Numbered from the stretch's first letter, positions 1 through 8,544 are shown. The stretch: DNA of 64,000 bases from Geomonas oryzae (GCF_004117875.1 NZ_RAHW01000003.1:434001-498000); one strand, 5' to 3'. Notes: a model not told the origin generated them from the sequence alone. Program-made: numbers and translations.

Positions 1-183
1 TTCAAGGATCTGCGGGTGGTTTTTCAGCGCGGTGGCTACCGCCACATCCAGGGAGAGCGGTTCTTCGGCATGGGCCTGTGCCGTGAAAAGCACCGCCATG
101 ACTACTTGAAGGGAGAGTGCTTTGAAACGCCTGCGTGGAGTGCGGCAGGCACTTGTTACCGATACTGGAAAATCGAGGTGCAT
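1..183 (-). CDS. TolC-family outer membrane efflux protein, N-terminal part
   Basis: The gene runs off the left edge; 61 codons are visible. Starting at the ATG at 183, the product has a basic region (RRRF), a hydrophobic stretch ending in AQAHA and then EEPLSLDVAVATALKNHP, which is the typical mature start of TolC/OprM outer membrane factors. An AGGAAAAGGAAGG sequence lies just upstream of the ATG. Such proteins form the trimeric outer-membrane channel of RND or type I exporters. It sits 206 nt downstream of a MarR regulator on the same strand, a frequent arrangement for regulated efflux operons. An internal ATG at 99 would give a signal peptide lacking the basic n-region, so I prefer 183. 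The family call rests on a short N-terminus only. Confidence 0.7.
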   Translation of the reverse strand, partial: MHLDFPVSVTSACRTPRRRFKALSLQVVMAVLFTAQAHAEEPLSLDVAVATALKNHPQILE

Positions 184-389
184 CCGGGCTGCCTTCCTTT
201 TCCTACAGGTATTTGGTCAGCGACGATATCGCCTGGCATGGAGGTGGGGAGCTACGCGGCGTCAAAAGACATGCGGATATTCTGATATCAGCAAGTAAGG
301 GAAGATTCAACAGAAATTTGTCCGCTCTCACTCATAAAAAGCATAAACGAGCGTAACGGCGATTAAAAAAAACCGATTAGTCGTGGGGA

Positions 390-815
390 TCAACGATCCA
401 GGGAGCGCATCGCGATGTCGACCAGGCGTTTGAACTCCGCGACTTCCGCCTCGGACATGTCGCCGGTCATCAAGTCCACCACTTCGTCGCTTTTTCTTTG
501 CAGCAATTCAACGGTCGGAAGGGTCTTCTCGCTCAGAAAGATCTTTGACTGCCGCCGGTCCTGATCGCATGCCACGCGGTAGATGAGCCCGTCACGCTCC
601 ATGCGGCTCAGCGTGTTCGCCATGGTGGGCTGCTCGACCTGGATGTTCTTGCACAGCTCGGCCTGCGTCTGTCCCCCTTCGTCGTCCAGACAGCAAAGCA
701 CCGGGAGCTGCCCCTGCGTGACGCCATGCGGCTTCGTCTGCTCGTTGACCTTCGCCATGAGCATCCTCGCCAGCCGGTTGATCTTGTAACAGAGATTCTT
801 ATCCACTGCAGTCAT
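390..815 (-). CDS. MarR-family transcriptional regulator
   Basis: The product is 141 residues, the normal MarR length. The winged helix-turn-helix covers about residues 45-100 (QTQAELCKNIQVEQPTMANT, then ERDGLIYR), with the wing motif DQDRRQSK characteristic of the family. Flanking helices would form the dimer interface. MarR proteins usually repress efflux or stress genes and let go on binding a phenolic or oxidised ligand. A GAAGGAGA ribosome-binding site precedes the ATG. Neighbours on the same strand are a TolC-like gene downstream and a flavoprotein disulfide reductase upstream; the latter has two palindromes over its promoter that could be this regulator's sites, which is inference. The two Cys at about residues 41-42 could be redox-active. 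Confidence 0.9.
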   Translation of the reverse strand: MTAVDKNLCYKINRLARMLMAKVNEQTKPHGVTQGQLPVLCCLDDEGGQTQAELCKNIQVEQPTMANTLSRMERDGLIYRVACDQDRRQSKIFLSEKTLPTVELLQRKSDEVVDLMTGDMSEAEVAEFKRLVDIAMRSLDR

Positions 816-1038
816 TCTCCTTCACCCCGATCGTCGTGAAAGCAGCGCCTTGAGAGCACCTGCCCGTTCAAAAGGTGGCTGGGATACGGCCTAAAACAGG
901 TCCTGCGCCTCTTCTAACATGTTGCCGAACCTTTTCAAAGCTGATTTATGAATACATCTGCCAGTGCATCAACGCTGCGGGTCTTTCGACCCCACACAGA
1001 CGTTGCCTCGGCAAAGCCCCTGCTGCCATCCCAAACTG

Positions 1039-1074
1039 CAGAAGCGCCCCCGGCCCATACCGGAAGCGCTTCTG
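1039..1074 (-). terminator. Candidate terminator after the flavoprotein gene
   Basis: Inverted repeat CAGAAGCGC / GCGCTTCTG (1039-1047 and 1066-1074) with a further CCGG/CCGG pairing inside. It begins 22 nt past the flavoprotein stop codon. The downstream T tract is weak, so it may be a Rho-independent terminator of low strength or only a 3'-end hairpin. Confidence 0.45.
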
Positions 1075-1095
1075 AATGTCACATGTTTGAATTTC

Positions 1096-2454
1096 TCACG
1101 CGCAGCCGTGAATAGCCTGCAGGATGTTCTTCGAATGAGTCGGATGGACATGCACCGTAGCGCCGACCTGCAGCAGGGTCAGACGGTTTTCCACCGCGAG
1201 TGCCATCTCGTGAATCATTTCCGTGGCCGCCTCTCCGATGATGACCGCACCGGCGATCTCGGAGGTCTCCTCTTTGACGAACAGCTTCACGAAGGCAGGG
1301 GCGACCTTGTCCACCACCGAGCGACCGTTTGGTACCTGCGGGAACGTGTAGGCCTTCACCCCGGCCCCTTCGCACGATGCCCCAACGGCAGCCACTTCGG
1401 GATGAGTGAAGGCGACCCGGGGCACTGCCTGCTGGTTCAGGGTGCTACGCCCCCCCTCCAGCAGGTTCTGAACCAACAGTTGTGCTTCCTTTTCCGCGGC
1501 ATGGGCCAAGGTCAGTCCTCCGGCCACATCGCCGACGGCGTAGACACCCCGGACGTCGGTCTCCATCAGCTCGTCGACCTTGATGGCACCCGCTTCCGTC
1601 CGCACTCCGGCAACTTCAAGGTTCAGTCCCTCGATATTGGCGCTGCGCCCGATGGCTACCAGTACTTTGTCGATGGCGTCGATCACCTCGCCGTTTTTAA
1701 ATGCCACGCTGACCTTGCCGTCGGCAACGGTGATCCGCTCTATGGACGTGCCGGTCTGCACCTTTATCCCCTGAGCTTCAAAGGCAGCCTGCAGAGCCTT
1801 GCCGGCCTCAACATCCTCCCTTGGCAGCAGCGATTCCATCGCCTCGGCGATGATGACTTCACTGCCGAATGTGTTGTACAGAGTGGCGAACTCGCACCCG
1901 ATTGCACCACCTCCAACGATAAGGAGCTTCTCCGGCAGTTCCGTGTTGACCAGCATCTGGTCGCTGGAGAGGATGTGCTTTCCGTCGAAGGGAGCGGCGG
2001 AGAGTTCCCGAGGTCTGGAGCCGGTGGCGATGATGATCGTCTCACCGCGAAGCATTTCCCTGGTGCCGTCGTTGCGATTTACGGCGATCACGCGGTCCGA
2101 TTCGAAAGAGCCCTTGCCGCGAAAACAGGTTATCCCGGCCTGGTCGAGCATCCCCTGCACCGCGCCGCGCAACATGCCGAGATCCCCGTCGGTGACCGCA
2201 CGCACTTTTCCCAGATCGACCGCACCCACATGCAGTTCCAGGCCGTACTTCGCAGCATCCTTGGCATATCGGTAAGCGGTAGCGGCCTTCAACAGAGACT
2301 TGGTCGGCATGCAGCCGCGGTTCAGACAGGTGCCGCCGAAAGATTCCGGTTCCTCCTGAATCAGCGCAACACTTTTGCCCGCCTTGCTCAACGTGATTCC
2401 CGCGTTTATGCCGCCGGGCCCTCCGCCGATAATGACAACATCAAAGTCTTGCAC
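1096..2454 (-). CDS. Dihydrolipoyl dehydrogenase-like FAD disulfide oxidoreductase
   Basis: Class I pyridine-nucleotide disulfide reductase of 452 residues. Visible: N-terminal FAD fold IIGGGPGGINAG, redox pair in GGTCLNRGCMPTK (Cys43/Cys48), NAD(P) fold LIVGGGAIGCEFA, second FAD motif GVYAVGDVAGG, and the C-terminal dimerisation domain. I place the start at the GTG at 2454 because GGGAGGA lies 5 nt before it; an upstream ATG at 2511 has no such site and lies inside an operator-like palindrome. The family normally oxidises dihydrolipoamide of 2-oxoacid dehydrogenase complexes, yet no E1/E2 genes are adjacent. The usual catalytic HPTxxE ends here as HPTHSK: the His is kept but the Glu of the dyad is Lys, so the physiological substrate may differ. 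Confidence 0.85.
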   Translation of the reverse strand: MQDFDVVIIGGGPGGINAGITLSKAGKSVALIQEEPESFGGTCLNRGCMPTKSLLKAATAYRYAKDAAKYGLELHVGAVDLGKVRAVTDGDLGMLRGAVQGMLDQAGITCFRGKGSFESDRVIAVNRNDGTREMLRGETIIIATGSRPRELSAAPFDGKHILSSDQMLVNTELPEKLLIVGGGAIGCEFATLYNTFGSEVIIAEAMESLLPREDVEAGKALQAAFEAQGIKVQTGTSIERITVADGKVSVAFKNGEVIDAIDKVLVAIGRSANIEGLNLEVAGVRTEAGAIKVDELMETDVRGVYAVGDVAGGLTLAHAAEKEAQLLVQNLLEGGRSTLNQQAVPRVAFTHPEVAAVGASCEGAGVKAYTFPQVPNGRSVVDKVAPAFVKLFVKEETSEIAGAVIIGEAATEMIHEMALAVENRLTLLQVGATVHVHPTHSKNILQAIHGCA

Positions 2455-2509
2455 GCATCCTCCCTTTTGGTTCGTTCTGGTTGCCTTCCGATCCGGACGG
2501 CCGAAATAC

Positions 2510-2543
2510 ATAGCGGGCTATAGAAATATATAGCCAGCTATAT
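2510..2543 (-). promoter_or_regulatory. Two tandem palindromic operators over the flavoprotein promoter
   Basis: ATAGC-GG-GCTAT at 2510-2521 and ATATAGC-CA-GCTATAT at 2528-2543 are perfect inverted repeats whose centres are 20 bp apart, about two helical turns. On the minus strand a TTGACA -35 element (2546-2551) lies directly upstream, so both palindromes occupy the spacer, -10 and start region of the flavoprotein promoter. This is the layout of a repressor site. The nearby MarR protein is the obvious candidate ligand, but that is inference. Confidence 0.65.
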
Positions 2544-3007
2544 TTTGTCAAGCAGAAACCGATCATCCGTCATTTCCCCACCTTACCGGCGATCCGCGAA
2601 GACAGTAACGACGGAGGAAGATAGAACCAGACCCATTCGCCTTGACATAGGGCTGGTGCGTGTAAGACTAAAGCGGTTGCGCAGCCGGGGTCACGGAGCA
2701 AGTCCAAGGGGATCTGAGCCGCCTGCTCTTTTTCACGCGTCATATAGCTTTGACAAACTCCCCTAACGCACTCATATCGACTTGACCGACCGCGATTCTG
2801 TCCGCGCCTTCACCTCCTCACACTTACCCGACCCGCATTGAAAACAGCCAGAGCATTCGTAACACCGGGCACATCCGACAGCGAACCACACACTTTCACA
2901 CTTCCCACCTCCTTTGTGCCCATTCTCGTCCGGATGCCACCCGTCTCGGCACGCATCATCTTCCGGCGCCAACTGGCGCTCCACCATCTCAAAAAAAGGA
3001 GGTCGTC

Positions 3008-3736
3008 ATGGCAACAGGAAACGACATCGTCAACCTGGCAAGCCAGCACATCGGCGAGCGCTACCTTTTGGGGACGGCGGTCCCGAAAGACAACGCATCA
3101 TGGGTCGGTCCGTGGGACTGCGCGGAATTCGCCTCATGGTGCATCTACCAAGTGAGCCAACAGTTGTACGGCTGCGAAAACGGAGAGTGCTGCCCGCCAT
3201 CGCAGGCCGACGCCTACACAGGATACTGGGGACGGGACGTGAGGTGTCTCGGCACGGAGATCCCGTTGCAACAGGCGGCAGCGACCCCGGGAGCCTTCGT
3301 GCTGCGTAACCCCGGCCGCAAATGCGGCCATATCGTGATCTCCGACGGTACGGGAGGCACCATCGAAGCGCACTCCACCGCCCGCGGGGTGATCTGTGAC
3401 ACCTTGAGCGGCCGCAGATGGGACACTGGAATCCTGGTGCCATGGATCCAGTACTCCCCGCTGGCGCAAACGCCGGTACTCGCAAATCCGGGTACCATCT
3501 ACCGGGTTAAAAAACCGATGCAATCCGGCGCCATCGTACTGGAGATACAGAAAGCGCTTCAAAACCAGGGGATTAATCCCGGCATACTGGACGGAGTCTA
3601 CGGTTGTCACACCGCCGCTGCGGTGCAGGCCTTCCAGATCTCCCGGGGGCTTGTGGTGGACGGCGAGGTGGGACCTGTCACGGCTGCGGCACTGGGAATA
3701 ACTCTGGGGCGCAACGCCCGAGGAGGGAGACAATGA
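3008..3736 (+). CDS. NlpC/P60-like cysteine peptidase with peptidoglycan-binding domain
   Basis: 242 residues. The N-terminal half is a papain-fold NlpC/P60- or CHAP-like domain: WDCAEFASWC supplies nucleophile Cys38, CGHIVISDG supplies His108, and IEAHS (120-123) the polar third residue. Residues about 167-235 form a PG_binding_1 domain (VLEIQKALQNQG, LDGVYGCHTAAAVQAFQ, VDGEVGPVTAAAL). Such enzymes cut stem peptides of cell-wall muropeptides. No signal peptide is visible, so export would need a secretion system or lysis. The start follows AAAGGAGGTCGTC. It is the first gene of a three-gene hydrolase cassette and its stop overlaps the next start (ATGA). Cys-rich stretches (GCENGECC) suggest metal binding or disulfides. 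Confidence 0.85.
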   Translation: MATGNDIVNLASQHIGERYLLGTAVPKDNASWVGPWDCAEFASWCIYQVSQQLYGCENGECCPPSQADAYTGYWGRDVRCLGTEIPLQQAAATPGAFVLRNPGRKCGHIVISDGTGGTIEAHSTARGVICDTLSGRRWDTGILVPWIQYSPLAQTPVLANPGTIYRVKKPMQSGAIVLEIQKALQNQGINPGILDGVYGCHTAAAVQAFQISRGLVVDGEVGPVTAAALGITLGRNARGGRQ

Positions 3737-5718
3737 CGAAGGGAAAAAGCAGGTTCCTTCCAAAGACCGGAATGCCGCTTTTTGCAATTCCGGACCCCAT
3801 CGACTTCAGGGACTTGATGTATCTCCCCACCCTGGTTGAGGTGCAGAGGGAACGACCGGTAGAGGACTATCTATCCCTCGGCATCCCGGTGCTGGACCAG
3901 AAAGAGACCCCCAGCTGTACCGGTTTCGCGCTGGCCACCGTCGTTCACACCTTGGTGAAGCATCGCGACAAGAAGCTCCACGGCCAGGTTAGCCCGCAAA
4001 TGCTGTACGAGATGGCCCAGCGCTACGACGAGTGGCCTGGTGAGAAATACGACGGTTCAAGCGCGCGCGGCGCCATCAAGGGGTGGCACAAGCATGGGGT
4101 CTGCAAAAGTGAACTGTGGCATGGGAAACTGACCCCCGAGGTATCCCTGGATGCCCTGTCGCTCCCGCTGGGGGCATACTACCGGGTGAACCACAAGGAT
4201 CTGGTCGCCCTTCACGCGGCGATCACCGAAGTCGGCATCCTCTACGCGACGACACTCGTCCATTCCGGCTGGGACGAAGTGGATAAAACCGGGATCATCA
4301 CATGCAGCGAGGAGATCCACGGGGCACACGCCATAGCGATCGTAGGTTACGACACCAAAGGCTTCTGGTTCCAGAACAGCTGGGGGACCAAGTGGGGGAA
4401 AAACGGCCTTGCCCATATCTCATACGACGACTGGCTCGCCAACGCTAAGGATACATGGGTCTGCCGCCTGGGTGTCCCGATGGATATAGAACTAAGCACG
4501 TCAACGGCGACCCTCCATTCGGCAGCCGTACCGCGTTCCAACGCCGCGTCTTTGCACGACCTGCGCCGCCACATCGTCAGCATCGGCAACAACGGGCGAC
4601 TCAAGACAACCGGTGACTACGGCACCTCGCCAAGCGACGTCGACAACATGGTGGCGGAGTGCAAGGAGACCCTTTCCGAGTGGCAGAATCAGGGGAAAAC
4701 GAGGCGGGTGCTCCTCTACGCGCACGGCGGGCTCGTGGACGAAGCGACAGCGGTACAGGTCCTGGCGGATTTTCTTCCCGTCTTCATGGCAGCAGGCGTC
4801 TACCCGATCTCTTTCATATGGCATAGCGACTTCTGGACCACGCTGAAGAACATGCTATCGGACGCAACATGCCGCCGCCGTCCCGAAGGTTTCATTGACA
4901 GTGCCAAGGATTTCATGCTGGACCGGCTTGATGATGCCTTGGAGCCTCTGGCCCGCGTGCTGGGAGGAAAGGCCCAGTGGTGCGAGATGAAGGAAAACGC
5001 GGTGCTGGCGACGGCCGGTACCGACGATGCCGGGGTGGCAGTAGGTGGCGCACGCTACCTGGCGGACCGCTTGGAGAAGGAACTCGGCGGCGGAGTTGAA
5101 TATCATCTGATCGGCCACAGCGCGGGCAGCATCTTCCATGCCCCCCTGGTCCAATACCTTGCGACCAAGGGTGTGATCAGCTCCGGGCCGATGGCCCGGC
5201 AAAAAGGCCTCGGAGTCCCCATCAAGAGCTGCACCCTTTGGGCGCCGGCCTGCGACGTACGGCTCTTCAAAGAGAGCTACCTGCCGCTGATAGGGAATCA
5301 GATAGAAAAATTCAGCAGCTTCATACTCAACGATGAAGCGGAGGAAGACGACAACTGCGCCCACATCTACAACAAGTCCCTTCTATACCTCGTATCCGAC
5401 GCCTTTGAAGAGGAGGCTCGCATACCGTTTGTCAGCGACGGCTGGCCAATTTTCGGTATGAACAAGTTCATCAAAAAAGACGCGGAACTCAGCGCCCTTT
5501 TCAAATCCGGCAAGGCCGAGCTGGTTCTCGCCCCCAACACCGAGCCTGCCCCGGTAAGGCGATCCAACGCAAGGCATCACGGCGATTTCGACAACGACAA
5601 AGCTACCATCACAGCGACCTTGCAGCGTATAACGGGCGTGGAACGAGGAGTATGCGAGTTCGCCCCCCGGAAGCCCTCAGCGGCACTCAGAGACATCCGC
5701 CGCAACTTGCAGAGGTAA
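3733..5718 (+). CDS. Papain-like C1 peptidase fused to an alpha/beta-hydrolase domain
   Basis: 661 residues from the ATG at 3733, which overlaps the upstream stop and follows GAGGGAGACA. Residues about 45-250 are a C1A papain domain: oxyanion Gln56 and nucleophile Cys62 in LDQKETPSCTGFA, His199 in HGAHAIAIVGYD and Asn215 in FQNSWGTKWGKNG. There is no propeptide of cathepsin type and no signal peptide. Residues about 320-600 look like an alpha/beta hydrolase: VLLYAHGGLVDE (an HGG oxyanion-hole type motif) and LIGHSAGS with nucleophile Ser463. The combination of protease and lipase/esterase-like module in one chain is unusual. Flanked by a wall hydrolase and a metacaspase in one operon, it may be an effector or an executioner of regulated proteolysis; function is not known to me. 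Confidence 0.85.
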   Translation: MTKGKSRFLPKTGMPLFAIPDPIDFRDLMYLPTLVEVQRERPVEDYLSLGIPVLDQKETPSCTGFALATVVHTLVKHRDKKLHGQVSPQMLYEMAQRYDEWPGEKYDGSSARGAIKGWHKHGVCKSELWHGKLTPEVSLDALSLPLGAYYRVNHKDLVALHAAITEVGILYATTLVHSGWDEVDKTGIITCSEEIHGAHAIAIVGYDTKGFWFQNSWGTKWGKNGLAHISYDDWLANAKDTWVCRLGVPMDIELSTSTATLHSAAVPRSNAASLHDLRRHIVSIGNNGRLKTTGDYGTSPSDVDNMVAECKETLSEWQNQGKTRRVLLYAHGGLVDEATAVQVLADFLPVFMAAGVYPISFIWHSDFWTTLKNMLSDATCRRRPEGFIDSAKDFMLDRLDDALEPLARVLGGKAQWCEMKENAVLATAGTDDAGVAVGGARYLADRLEKELGGGVEYHLIGHSAGSIFHAPLVQYLATKGVISSGPMARQKGLGVPIKSCTLWAPACDVRLFKESYLPLIGNQIEKFSSFILNDEAEEDDNCAHIYNKSLLYLVSDAFEEEARIPFVSDGWPIFGMNKFIKKDAELSALFKSGKAELVLAPNTEPAPVRRSNARHHGDFDNDKATITATLQRITGVERGVCEFAPRKPSAALRDIRRNLQR

Positions 5719-5747
5719 GCACATCTCAACGAAAGGGAGGAAAGGAC

Positions 5748-6581
5748 ATGGCTAAAGGACTTGCTCTATGTATCGGCCTCAACGCAGTTGATCCTCAACA
5801 TTACAGCGGTTGGTCCGGACACCTAATGGCCTGCGAAGCGGACGCACAGGACATGACCCAGATCGCGAAGTCACAGGACTTCACCGCAACCACCATTCTC
5901 ACCAGAGAGGCGACCCTGGGAACGGTCAAAAGGAGAATCGAGGAAGCCGCCGCGAGTCTGCGCGGTGGAGACACCTTCATGCTGACCTACTCCGGCCACG
6001 GCGGTCAGCTTCCAGACCTGAACCACGACGAACCCGACGGCCTGGACGAAACCTGGTGCCTGTTCGACGGAGAGTTGGTGGACGATCAAATGTACGCGCT
6101 GCTCGGGGCCTTCCAGGAACATGTGCGAATCATCGTACTCTCCGACAGTTGTCACAGCGGCACAGTGGTAAAGCAGGCCTACTACCACGGCACCGCCGAT
6201 GCCCGAAAATCGGCCATGGGTGATCTGCCCCGCTACCGCTGCATGCCACCGGAAGCGATCCTGGCAACGTACAGGAAAAACAAGGCGTTCTACGACCCCA
6301 TCCTCAGGGAACGTAAACTGATCAAGCGCCAGGAATCGGTAAAGGCATCCGTCCTGCTCATTTCCGGTTGCCAGGACAACCAGCTTTCCCAAGATGGCAA
6401 CTTCAACGGCCTTTTCACCTCGCACCTGCTAAGGGTCTGGGATGAGGGGAGCTTCGACGGAGGGTACCGTAAGTTCCACAAACAGATCCTGCGCCAGATG
6501 CCACCGGACCAGACTCCCAAGTACTTCCGCGTAGGCATTCAGGATGCCGCTTTCGAGAAGTCGAAACCCTTCAGCATCTGA
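5748..6581 (+). CDS. Metacaspase-like C14 peptidase
   Basis: 277 residues starting at the ATG at 5748, 7 nt after GGGAGG. It has the caspase p20 core: strand GLALCIGLN, His84 in LTYSGHGGQ and Cys135 in IIVLSDSCHSG. Acidic residues next to the catalytic Cys (DSC) are typical of metacaspases, which cleave after Arg/Lys rather than Asp. There is no signal peptide, no prodomain and no fused sensor domain, so activation must come from elsewhere. It ends a tight operon with two other cysteine hydrolases and is followed by a strong terminator. Bacterial stand-alone caspase-fold genes often act in regulated cell death or as effectors; that role here is inference. Confidence 0.88.
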   Translation: MAKGLALCIGLNAVDPQHYSGWSGHLMACEADAQDMTQIAKSQDFTATTILTREATLGTVKRRIEEAAASLRGGDTFMLTYSGHGGQLPDLNHDEPDGLDETWCLFDGELVDDQMYALLGAFQEHVRIIVLSDSCHSGTVVKQAYYHGTADARKSAMGDLPRYRCMPPEAILATYRKNKAFYDPILRERKLIKRQESVKASVLLISGCQDNQLSQDGNFNGLFTSHLLRVWDEGSFDGGYRKFHKQILRQMPPDQTPKYFRVGIQDAAFEKSKPFSI

Positions 6582-6623
6582 CCGTCGGCACGAGCCGCCG
6601 TCGAACTGGCATTTAAAGAAGAT

Positions 6624-6654
6624 GGGGTTACCGGATCGGTAACCCCTTTTTTTT
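6624..6654 (+). terminator. Rho-independent terminator of the hydrolase operon
   Basis: Perfect 10-bp stem GGGGTTACCG / CGGTAACCCC with a 3-nt loop, followed by eight T. It lies 43 nt after the metacaspase stop and closes the three-gene unit. Confidence 0.95.
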
Positions 6655-6825
6655 AAGTCGCGGCTTTAAGTCGATGATCAAGCCGAGTTTCATGCCCGCC
6701 CTTTTCTACTTGCGCAGAATTGTTGGTTGGTAGTACGCTCGATTGCGCTCTTAGTCCTGAGGTTGCATGCCTCGTTTGGAAAGCAGAGACAGCTTTTGCT
6801 CTACCCTCCGGAGGACCGGTTCCCT

Positions 6826-8544
6826 TTGATTTGTTTGCAGTACGAAAAAACACACATTTTCGCTCTCGCCCTCGCGCGACGCGTCTTGCCGGTCCTTCTT
6901 CTGCCGGCCCTGCTACTGCTCGTGCCGTGCTACGCATGGGCCGCGGCGGGCGGGACCATCGTCGTCGGCGGCGACCACAACTATCCCCCTTATGAATTCA
7001 TCGACAAGGACGGCCACCCCGCCGGTTTCAACGTCGACCTGACCCGCGCCATCGCCGAGGTGATGGGGATGACGGTGGAGATCCGCCTGGGGCGCTGGGA
7101 GGAGATGCGCCGGGCACTGCAGACGGGCGAGGTGGATATCCTCCAGGGGATGGTCCAGGCGGAGGTGCGCGCCAAGGATTACGAGTTTTCGCCCCCCCAC
7201 TCCATCATCAACCAATCGGTGTTCGCCCGCCGCGGCACGAAACCGGTACGGGACCTGAACGACTTGAAGGGGAAGGACGTCCTCGTGCAAAACGGCGGCA
7301 TGATGCACGACTACCTCCTGGAAAAGAACATCGGCGCGAGGATCGTACCGGTCGACACCCACGTGGACGCACTTCGCCAGTTAGCCGCGGGGAAGCACGA
7401 CTACGCCCTGGTCGGGAACCTTCCCGGGCTGTACCTAAGCCGCGAGTTCGGCCTCTCCAATATCGTCCCGGTGGGGAGGCTCTTCGCCGGTCAGCCGTAT
7501 GCCTATGCGGTCAAAAGGGGTAACGACCAGATCCTTTCGCAGTTCAGCGAAGGGCTTGCCATCCTGAAAAACACCGGGCGCTACGAGAAGATCCACGACA
7601 AGTGGCTCGGCGCGCTGGAGCCAAGCCCCGTCTCCTGGCGCAAGATCGTCACATACGCCGCCATCACGGCGCTGCCGCTTTTGCTTTTATTGAGCGCCAT
7701 AGGTTACATAAACCGCACGCTGAAAAAGGAGATCGCACACCGCACCCGCGAGATGCAGTTGCAGCAGCAGCAACTGATCCAGGCGGACAAGATGGCCTCG
7801 CTCGGCATCCTCGTATCCGGGATAGCGCACGAGATCAACAATCCGACGGGGCTTTTGCTCTACAACCTCCCGGTACTGAAGAAGATCTTCCGTTCGGCCG
7901 AAGAGCACCTGGAGGAAAGGTTTAGGGAGGAAGGGGATTTCATGATCGGCGGGCTGCGCTACTCGCAGTTTCGCGAGGACATCCCGCTGCTCATCGACGA
8001 GATGCAGGACGGGGCGACGCGGATCAAGCGTATCGTGGAGGACCTGAAGGACTTCGCCCGCAAGGACACCTCCGAGATGGACCAGTCGGTGCTCTTAAAC
8101 GACGTAGTCAGGGCGGCGCTAAGGCTCGTGGACAACTCGATCCGCAAGACCACCGGCAACGTCGTCACCAATCTCGCCGACGGACTTCCGGCGGTCCGCG
8201 GCAACGCCCAGCGCATCGAACAGGTGGTGGTGAACCTCATTCTCAACGCCTGCCAGGCGCTCCCCGATCCGGCGAAGGGGATCTTCCTCACCACCGGTTA
8301 TGATCCCGAACGCAAAGAGGTCCTTTTGCTGGTCCGTGACGAGGGAGTCGGCATCCCCAGGGAAGACCTCTCCCGCATCGCCGATCCGTTCTTCACCACA
8401 AAACGTGAGACGGGAGGAACCGGGCTCGGCCTCTCGGTGTCGGCGTCCATCATCAAGGAGCACGAGGGGACCATGACTTTCGAATCGCGGCCGGACGAAG
8501 GGACCACGGTACGGGTGGCGCTTCCCGCCCTGCAAGGAGCATGA
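6826..8544 (+). CDS. Sensor histidine kinase with periplasmic SBP_bac_3 domain
   Basis: About 572 residues if translation begins at the TTG at 6826, which sits 9-10 nt after GGAGGA; the reading frame stays open to a TTG at 6727, and no ATG gives the full protein, so the start is uncertain. A hydrophobic signal/anchor (about 20-40) precedes a solute-binding family 3 domain (TIVVGGDHNYPPYEFIDKDG onward). A second membrane segment (IVTYAAITALPLLLLLSAIGY) follows, then a helix and the HisKA box ASLGILVSGIAHEINNP with phospho-acceptor His335. The HATPase domain shows DEGVGIP and GGTGLGLS. The kinase probably binds a small periplasmic ligand and phosphorylates the next gene product; the genes overlap by ATGA. 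The downstream symporter suggests a C4-dicarboxylate-like ligand. Confidence 0.88.
   Translation: MICLQYEKTHIFALALARRVLPVLLLPALLLLVPCYAWAAAGGTIVVGGDHNYPPYEFIDKDGHPAGFNVDLTRAIAEVMGMTVEIRLGRWEEMRRALQTGEVDILQGMVQAEVRAKDYEFSPPHSIINQSVFARRGTKPVRDLNDLKGKDVLVQNGGMMHDYLLEKNIGARIVPVDTHVDALRQLAAGKHDYALVGNLPGLYLSREFGLSNIVPVGRLFAGQPYAYAVKRGNDQILSQFSEGLAILKNTGRYEKIHDKWLGALEPSPVSWRKIVTYAAITALPLLLLLSAIGYINRTLKKEIAHRTREMQLQQQQLIQADKMASLGILVSGIAHEINNPTGLLLYNLPVLKKIFRSAEEHLEERFREEGDFMIGGLRYSQFREDIPLLIDEMQDGATRIKRIVEDLKDFARKDTSEMDQSVLLNDVVRAALRLVDNSIRKTTGNVVTNLADGLPAVRGNAQRIEQVVVNLILNACQALPDPAKGIFLTTGYDPERKEVLLLVRDEGVGIPREDLSRIADPFFTTKRETGGTGLGLSVSASIIKEHEGTMTFESRPDEGTTVRVALPALQGA

Noticed and set aside
964-2523. 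519-codon open frame on the plus strand
   Set aside because: It is the complement of the flavoprotein gene, whose motifs are unmistakable; the plus-strand product has no family pattern.
2810-3049. Minus-strand frame containing a good AAAGGAGGT site
   Set aside because: The product from the site-matched GTG is only 29 residues with no recognisable features; kept only as a caveat to the Cys-rich frame.
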